From: DATMNI01 sp035570275
GTDB taxonomy: Bacteria > Acidobacteriota > Terriglobia > Bryobacterales > Bryobacteraceae
Length of the DNA stretch: 55,096 nucleotides
Assembly: GCA_035570275.1 (NCBI GenBank)
Contig: DATMNI010000274.1
Coordinates: forward strand, 1 to 55,096
Direction: 5' to 3'
In this document: positions 50,289 to 55,096 of the stretch, piece by piece
Layout of the letters: the number at the start of each line of letters is the position of its first letter
How positions within the stretch are numbered: the first letter of the stretch is position 1
Notes under the pieces: model-generated
The model's input: only the letters and a program-made list of their open reading frames with translations
What the model was told of the DNA's origin: nothing
Databases searched by the model: none
Program-made: the position numbers and the translations under genes

Positions 50289-50391
50289 GTGGCTGGAGAA
50301 CGACATGATCCGCCGGCGCGTAGCAGCTCCAGTCGAGCGGAGGATGAACTTCCTTCGCAAGCGCATCGGGATCTGCAGTTCGAGTCTGTAG
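50230..50391 (+). CDS. Small basic protein overlapping the nucleotidyltransferase gene
   Basis: In the frame after the nucleotidyltransferase gene there is a short open stretch reading RKERLELLRKQSEWLENDMI and RRRVAAPVERRMNFLRKRIG, ending TAG at 50391. Start uncertain: TTG 50230 gives 53 residues, ATG 50200 gives 63. Part of this (EWLENDMIRRRVAAPVE) is also preserved in the decayed copy at 55020, so the segment travels with the nucleotidyltransferase gene. It might be the partner of the module or its regulatory tail. Confidence 0.45.
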   Translation: MKRSRPTRKERLELLRKQSEWLENDMIRRRVAAPVERRMNFLRKRIGICSSSL

Positions 50392-50395
50392 TATA

Positions 50396-50423
50396 GTGGC
50401 TGCGACCCTCTGGGTCGCGGCTA
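50396..50423. repeat. GCGACCC palindrome
   Basis: GTGGCTGCGACCCTCTGGGT followed by CGCGGCTACC, five bases after the small basic ORF. It closes the module on the right side; a similar unit at 49737 closes it on the left. Confidence 0.75.
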
Positions 50424-50620
50424 CCGGTCCGACTTTCACCGTCATCACCACCAATGCTTTTCCGGCCGGCACGCTGCGGTCGAACCTGCTCGGCGCTGCG
50501 GCGTTGGCCTCCGATCGGCGCGCGGTGAACCGCTGGTTCGACACATCCGTCTACGCCAATCCGGCGCCGCTAACGTTCGGGAATTCGCCCGCTCCGATTT
50601 GCGGGGCACGCCGTGAGATC
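50424..50620 (+). pseudogene. TonB-dependent receptor fragment
   Basis: This repeats the segment 49078-49262 of the receptor: GPTFTVITTNAFPAGTLRSN, then RRAVNRWFDTSVYANPAPLT and FGNSPA, with an in-frame loss of about five codons. Nucleotide identity to the intact gene is high but not complete, so it comes from another paralogue or an old duplication. It is only 65 codons long, with no start. Confidence 0.8.
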
Positions 50621-50775
50621 TCGGGTGTGATCGCCGCTGTGGATACTTCCTGCGTGTCGATGTTCTTACGATCAGCATCCATTGTGTAAATGTTATAAAG
50701 AAAACAGTTCTCAGAATAGTAGGTTTCTTTACAAATTGGGTTTGGAGGCGGATAATCGTCTGGTACTCGCGCACG
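50621..50775. other. Short gap without gene
   Basis: A comparatively A+T-rich stretch between the receptor fragment and the stem-loop ahead of the NHL-repeat gene. No reading frame with recognisable text was found. It may carry the NHL gene promoter. Confidence 0.4.
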
Positions 50776-50809
50776 GTGGCGGTTGACTCAGCGAAGCGAG
50801 TCCCGCCAC
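50776..50809 (+). other. Strong stem-loop in NHL gene leader
   Basis: GTGGCGG at 50776-50782 pairs with CCGCCAC at 50803-50809, and GACTC at 50785-50789 with GAGTC at 50798-50802, around an 8-base loop with a 2-base bulge. There is no following T run, so it is not a simple terminator. It sits 58 bases before the NHL gene start and might be part of its leader. Confidence 0.55.
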
Positions 50810-50867
50810 TTTCAAGGCGGAACCTCGCCCGCTATCCAGACGAATTGTCGACCCATGGAGTTTTGTC

Positions 50868-53375
50868 ATGCCAAGGAAGAGAACTCTGCAAGAACCCTGT
50901 CGTTTTCGGTCAGATGTTCAGACCGTTGCCAAATACTTTTCGCATCCGTCCGGATGCTTTCAAGGCCCCTCCCGCGTTGCGGAGCGAACCAAGAAACCAA
51001 GCGGTGTGAAGTCACTGCAATGGTCCGCAATGGCAAGTGTTGTATCTTGTCTGTTGCCGGCGCTTCTCATCCTGGCCATGCCGTTTCTGGCGGTCTCGCA
51101 GGGCGTGGGGGGAACTCAGCCCAGCGCGACAACGGTGGGAACTGGCAGCCTCTTTCTGTTCAACCCCCAGGGCGTGGCCGTGGATGGGTCGGGCAACCTC
51201 TTCATCGCCGACAGCAATAACAATCGCATCGTCCGGGTCACTTTTGGAAGTGTGCCTTGCTTGCCGCCGACCACCACGTCATCAGGCAGCAGTTGCACGC
51301 CGGCTTCGCCTTCTGGCGGCTCCGCTACGGTCGTGGCGGGCCTGACGAATTCAGGGTTCTCCGGCGATGGGGGTTTGGCCACCAACGCCCAGTTGAACTT
51401 TCCGAACGCAGTGGCCGTCGATTCCGCCGGCAACATCTATGTCGCCGATACCAATAACAACCGGATCCGCATGTTCACAGTCGGTGGCAACATTAGCACC
51501 GTCGCGGGCACTGGCACCGGTGGCTCTGCCGGTGACGGGCACCTGGCCAACAGCGCGCAGTTGAACCATCCGACCGGGGTGGCGGTGGATTCCGCTGGAA
51601 ACATCTATGTCGCCGATAACAATAGCAACCGCATCCGCAAGTTCTTGCCCGGTGGCAATATTAGCACTGTGGCGGGGACTGGCACGCTTGGCTTTTCCGG
51701 CGACGGGGGCCTGGCCACCAGTGCAAATCTGTCCTTCCCGTATGGTATTGCGGTGGATTCATCGGGTAACATCTATATCTCCGACAATTTCAACCGGATC
51801 CGCAAGTTTACCGTCGGCGGAAACATTCTCACTGTCGCCGGCGGCATCGGCGGCGGCCCCTGTTGCAGCTTGGGCGACGGCGGCCCGGCCACCGCGGCCA
51901 CGTTGAGCAATGCGTCGGGTGTGGCGGTGGATTCGTCCGGAAACTTCTACATTGCCGATACCAATGACAATAGCATTCGCATGGTGTCGGCGAAGACTGG
52001 AATCATCACCACGGTGTTGGGCGGTCAATTCAACTTCAATCTGAACACTCCGCGCGGTGTGGCCGTGGATGCACACGGAAACATCTATGTTGCAGACTCA
52101 GGCAACAGCCGTATCCAGTTGGTCTCTGCCGCAAAAGGCACCGTCAATGTCGGATCGGGCTCAGGGGCGCCTGGCACCACCGTGCAGATTCCTCTCACGC
52201 TGAACCTGAATACGGGTGTTTCCATTGATTCGCTGGGCGTCACCGTGCAGGTTTTTGGGTTCTTTTCCGCTACGGGAAACGTCTTATTCACTCCCGCCGC
52301 CGGAATTTCTCAGCCTAGCCTTTCTTCCTCTACCCCCAACAGCCTGGTGCTCGCCTGGAGCGACAATCTCTCCTCCGGGGCTCAGCCCGCGGTTTCGGGA
52401 ACCGTCCTGTTGGGCTCGATCGCAGTGCCCGTCCCGGTGTTTGCATTTGTTGGGAGCCAAATCTCTATTTCGATTACCCAAGTCAGCGGAGATGTTACCG
52501 GGGCGACTGGCGTGGTGACGGCAGTTCCGCTGCTGTTCGGACCCTCTGCCGCGGTAACCGCACAGACCTGCAGCTACTTGGTGGGGGATGTGTTTCCCGT
52601 TGGGATTCCCATAACGACCACTCAGTGCGGGCAGTTCGGCGACGGTCAGTTCTCGGTGTTGACGTTCGAGGACCTGCTGGTGGGCCTGCGGGTTTGGGCG
52701 CAACTGCCGGGTTATACGGTGCCGCAATGCTCGGACTTTTTCGACGCCTTGGATGCCTACCCGCCCGATAACTTTCCCACCGTGGGCGGTGACGGAGTGC
52801 TGAACCTCCAGGATCTGGGGGTGCTATTGCAGCGGTGGGCGAACCTGGACTTTTCACGGCCCACGCGGCCGGCGGGCAGTTACCTGCGCTTCCCCGCCTG
52901 CGGCGGCTTCGGTTCACCGCAAACATCAAATATCCGGAGCAATTTGGAGGACCGCGAGGCGAAGATTGCGAAGCCGGCGGCGCCCGGAGTTGTGATCCCC
53001 GGAGCCGTGATCTTAGGCGCGGCGGAGGTCAGGGGTGGTGTGATGCGCGTCCCGGTGTATTTGCGTGCGCCCAAGGCGCTGGCATCCCTGGGCATTTCTG
53101 TGGGCTGGGCCGGACCCACGGCGGCGAAGCTAACCTTTTCCAACGGGGAAATGGGCGCGCCGGCGGCGCTCGATACGCAAGTTCCGGGCGTGGTAACGGC
53201 GGCCTGGTTACAGAAGCTTCCAGCCACCGCCGGCCGGCGTGCCTTGTTGGGTTACCTGGAATGGAGCCTGGCAGACGGCGCCGCCCCGGACCGGCTTCGG
53301 GTGTACCGGGTTGAGGCGAATGGCGAAGACCTGGCTCGAGTGAGAATGGAGTTGCTCGGTGACCAACTCCAGTAG
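50868..53375 (+). CDS. Exported NHL-repeat protein with cohesin-like and dockerin-like segments
   Basis: 835 residues from ATG 50868, which has GGAG 7 bases upstream; GTG 51006 or ATG 51030 would give a shorter N-terminus before the signal peptide SCLLPALLILAMPFLAVSQ. From about 95 to 420 are six or so NHL repeats (GVAVDSAGNIYVADTNNNRI), forming a beta-propeller. Residues 423-560 resemble a cohesin-like beta sandwich, and 590-656 have two helical units (DGQFSVLTFEDLLVGLRVW and GDGVLNLQDLGVLLQRW) similar to a dockerin. A C-terminal beta domain ends at 835. Likely secreted or on the cell surface. Its stop overlaps the next gene. Confidence 0.8.
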   Translation: MPRKRTLQEPCRFRSDVQTVAKYFSHPSGCFQGPSRVAERTKKPSGVKSLQWSAMASVVSCLLPALLILAMPFLAVSQGVGGTQPSATTVGTGSLFLFNPQGVAVDGSGNLFIADSNNNRIVRVTFGSVPCLPPTTTSSGSSCTPASPSGGSATVVAGLTNSGFSGDGGLATNAQLNFPNAVAVDSAGNIYVADTNNNRIRMFTVGGNISTVAGTGTGGSAGDGHLANSAQLNHPTGVAVDSAGNIYVADNNSNRIRKFLPGGNISTVAGTGTLGFSGDGGLATSANLSFPYGIAVDSSGNIYISDNFNRIRKFTVGGNILTVAGGIGGGPCCSLGDGGPATAATLSNASGVAVDSSGNFYIADTNDNSIRMVSAKTGIITTVLGGQFNFNLNTPRGVAVDAHGNIYVADSGNSRIQLVSAAKGTVNVGSGSGAPGTTVQIPLTLNLNTGVSIDSLGVTVQVFGFFSATGNVLFTPAAGISQPSLSSSTPNSLVLAWSDNLSSGAQPAVSGTVLLGSIAVPVPVFAFVGSQISISITQVSGDVTGATGVVTAVPLLFGPSAAVTAQTCSYLVGDVFPVGIPITTTQCGQFGDGQFSVLTFEDLLVGLRVWAQLPGYTVPQCSDFFDALDAYPPDNFPTVGGDGVLNLQDLGVLLQRWANLDFSRPTRPAGSYLRFPACGGFGSPQTSNIRSNLEDREAKIAKPAAPGVVIPGAVILGAAEVRGGVMRVPVYLRAPKALASLGISVGWAGPTAAKLTFSNGEMGAPAALDTQVPGVVTAAWLQKLPATAGRRALLGYLEWSLADGAAPDRLRVYRVEANGEDLARVRMELLGDQLQ

Positions 53376-54660
53376 CCCGGTGATCTCCAGCAGCCCGGTG
53401 ATCTCCAGCAGCAGGAAGCACGGCCCCGGTCTGGTTTCCGGCGCCGTGCTGGCCCTCGTCCTCCTGGCTTCGCCGCGATTGCGGGCGCAGAGTCATGGGA
53501 CGGTCTTGACCGGGAGTGTCACGGGGCCGCCCGGGGGTACGGTAAGCGTACCCCTTACCGTGGCCCTGGATTCCGGCATCGGCATCGATACGTTCGGCGT
53601 CACCGTGGTGATTGCCCCGGCCGGCAACGCGCCTGCGCCCACCACGGGCAGGCTCTCGTTCGCTCCAGCGGCAGGGATTTCTTCTCCGAGCCTTTCGACG
53701 GCCGATGCCGCCGACATCGTGGTCGCGTGGCTGGGAAATCTTTCGCCCATGGACCCCAGGCACGCCGTAACGGGAACCGTGCAGCTAGGCATAATCACGG
53801 CCACCATACCAGCGGGCGCCCTGAATGGGCAGGCCTACGGGATCCGGATCACAAAGCTGGAAGCCGGTGTGACCGGGGTGAACGGCTCGGTGGCGCCTGT
53901 CGCGTTGGCGTCCGTTTCATCGGCCATCGGGCCCATCAGTACTGCGGTTCAACCTCCTCCCGTTATTCAGCCTAACGGAATCATCAATGCCGCCAGTTTC
54001 GCAACCACGGGAGCGATCAGCCCGGGATGCATCGCTTCCTTGTTCGGTATCAACCTGGCAGCGGCACCTGCAATCGGAGATTCCACGCCCCCGTCCAAGA
54101 TCCTGGCCGGCACGCAGGTGCTGATTAATGGAGTCCCGGCGCCACTGTTTTACGTGTCCCCGAACCAGATCAACTTCCAGGCGCCGGTCGAGATCTCCGG
54201 GACAAGCGCCCAGGCGGTGGTAGTTTTCAATGGCGTCGCCAGTTTGACTACATCGGTGCCGATGGCGCCGGTGGCTCCTGGGATCTTCACCAGTGGCGGC
54301 AATGGGGCCGGTCAAGGCGCGGTCCTGAACCAGGACTTTTCGGTAAACTCCGCCCACAATCCCGCGGCAGCCGGATCGGCCGTCATGATTTATGCTACCG
54401 GACTCGGATCTACGAGCCCGTCCTTCGCTACCGGCCAACCGGGTGGTACTTCGCCCCCGAACGTCACCACGGAAACGCCGGTGGTGTCGATTAACGGCGC
54501 TCCGGCGCAGGTCCTCTTTTCCGGCCTGGCTCCCGGATTCGCGGGCGAGTACCAGGTCAACGCGGTCATACCGGACGGAACGCCCTCAGGTCCGGCCGTT
54601 TCGCTGCAGATCCAAATTGGCGGGCACCGCAGCAACACGGTCACCCTGGCCGTTCAGTAG
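53359..54660 (+). CDS. Exported protein with cohesin-like domain and TIGR03437 C-terminal domain
   Basis: 433 residues from GTG 53359, with GGAG 7 bases upstream, overlapping the previous gene by 17 bases. The first 30 residues are a repeat-rich signal region (SSSPVISSSPVISSSRK, then GAVLALVLLASPRLRA). Residues 45-190 repeat the cohesin-like pattern of the neighbour (GTVSVPLTVALDSGIGIDTF). From about 205 the Solibacter C-terminal domain appears: GIINAASFATTGAISPGCIA, then LFYVSPNQINFQAPVEI and ATGLGSTSPSFATGQPGG, ending VTLAVQ. Secreted scaffold or adhesin is likely; role unknown. Confidence 0.82.
   Translation: MTNSSSPVISSSPVISSSRKHGPGLVSGAVLALVLLASPRLRAQSHGTVLTGSVTGPPGGTVSVPLTVALDSGIGIDTFGVTVVIAPAGNAPAPTTGRLSFAPAAGISSPSLSTADAADIVVAWLGNLSPMDPRHAVTGTVQLGIITATIPAGALNGQAYGIRITKLEAGVTGVNGSVAPVALASVSSAIGPISTAVQPPPVIQPNGIINAASFATTGAISPGCIASLFGINLAAAPAIGDSTPPSKILAGTQVLINGVPAPLFYVSPNQINFQAPVEISGTSAQAVVVFNGVASLTTSVPMAPVAPGIFTSGGNGAGQGAVLNQDFSVNSAHNPAAAGSAVMIYATGLGSTSPSFATGQPGGTSPPNVTTETPVVSINGAPAQVLFSGLAPGFAGEYQVNAVIPDGTPSGPAVSLQIQIGGHRSNTVTLAVQ
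53373..53413. repeat. 18-base tandem repeats at signal-peptide start
   Basis: Two to three units of AGCAGCCCGGTGATCTCC code for SSPVIS repeats at the start of the gene above. In-frame, so unit loss or gain would only change the leader length. Confidence 0.75.
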
Positions 54661-54669
54661 GCCAGACAA

Positions 54670-54694
54670 GTAGCCGCGACCCTCTGGGTCGCGA
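54670..54694. repeat. GCGACCC palindrome before the decayed NTase copy
   Basis: TAGCCGCGACCCTCTGGGTC then GCGAG, 10 bases after the previous stop. It precedes the decayed nucleotidyltransferase just as 49736-49760 precedes the intact one. Confidence 0.75.
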
Positions 54695-54747
54695 GGCGCG
54701 GGTTCCGGACCAGCGTCTCGCGGCCCCTTCCGGAAAGCGTTGCGCCG

Positions 54748-55062
54748 GTGAAGAGGTGGATGCCGCACTCATCGGGAACGCCGGCGCCGGCATGCACGGA
54801 GCGCGATCGCTGCCGACTTGGGCGCAACGCTGTACACCCTTCTATTACAACCCTTCCATCTGTTTAGCAAAGTGCTCTGCATGATGGACGGCGATGAGAC
54901 CCCGCAAGTCGACTTCATTTCATGACGAAGTCAGCCGAATCCGGTCCGTTGTCAGAGGCGATCGCGGCCCAAACCTGAAGGAAAGACCGGAACTGCTCCA
55001 AGAACAAAGTGATTGCCAGGAAACGGCATGATCCGGCTGCGCGTGGCGGCGCCCGGTCGAGT
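54748..55062 (+). pseudogene. Decayed copy of the nucleotidyltransferase module
   Basis: Segments of the module at 49788-50391 recur in order with deletions: CATCGGGAACGCCGGCGCCG, then GGGCGCAACGCTGTACACCC, then GTGCTCTGCATGATGGACGG, then GATGAGACC...CAAGTCGACTT, then a jump to the tail AGGAAAGACCGGAACTG and CATGATCCGGCTGCGCGTGG. The DLD active-site region and the middle are missing and the frame is broken. Both copies share the preceding GCGACCC palindrome, so the duplicated unit includes it. The window ends 34 bases after it. Confidence 0.8.
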
Positions 55063-55096
55063 TTGTAGTGAGCTCCGGCCACCGCCCACCGGCATC

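Overview
The window looks like a chromosomal piece of an Acidobacteriota bacterium of the Bryobacterales / Candidatus Solibacter type. The evidence is lineage-typical content: a PadR-linked 911-residue duplicated FtsX-like permease (ADOP type), a C-terminal domain of the Solibacter paralogous family (TIGR03437 type, at 53359-54660 and as a fragment at 44716-44910), a large carboxypeptidase-regulatory/TonB-dependent receptor, NHL-repeat exported proteins, high GC and many intergenic palindromic repeats. This is inferred from recognised families; no database was searched.

Region 1 (1-9654, minus strand) is a respiratory complex I cluster transcribed right to left: nuoA, C, D, E, F, G, H, J, K and the start of nuoL. 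nuoB and nuoI are not in their usual places. Two hairpin-rich repeats sit inside the cluster. Region 2 (9.7-11.1 kb, plus strand) holds thiS, a hicAB toxin-antitoxin pair, and a parD antitoxin with a twice-frameshifted parE toxin. Region 3 (11.4-26.3 kb) holds housekeeping and secreted genes: an NRAMP-like transporter, a PIG-L deacetylase, a POTRA-only BamA-like protein, two small exported paralogues around a DUF5996 gene, a UBP zinc finger, a TPR protein, a glycoside-hydrolase-like enzyme, an M19 dipeptidase and a tandem pair of paralogues of unknown family, one cytosolic and one with a Tat-like signal. Region 4 (26.4-29.5 kb) is padR plus the ADOP permease.

Region 5 (29.6-37.5 kb) is an island around a PAS-PAS-AAA+-Fis sigma-54 activator. 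SRPBCC, SDR and MBL-fold genes in it have upstream matches to the sigma-54 -24/-12 promoter (GG-N10-GC). The activator appears to lie in an operon with an SDR, a small Tat-signal protein and a STAS protein. A serine hydrolase and remnants of VOC and MBL genes lie in the same stretch.

Region 6 (37.5-45 kb) is a gene graveyard: IS3-type transposase debris, fragments of GlmS-like, NHL, HEPN and amidohydrolase genes, a decayed Nmad2/Nmad3 base-modification pair, and a HEPN/MNT toxin-antitoxin cassette sitting where the middle of a duplicated TIM-barrel gene should be. A NarX-type histidine kinase and a small lysine/proline-rich exported protein are intact within it. Region 7 (45-55 kb) has the intact TIM-barrel gene, divergent from a TonB-dependent receptor with a good sigma-70 promoter. 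It then has a REP-flanked nucleotidyltransferase module (with a degenerate copy at the right end) and two overlapping genes for exported proteins with cohesin-like domains, the first also with NHL repeats and a dockerin-like segment.

No tRNA, rRNA or CRISPR array was seen.
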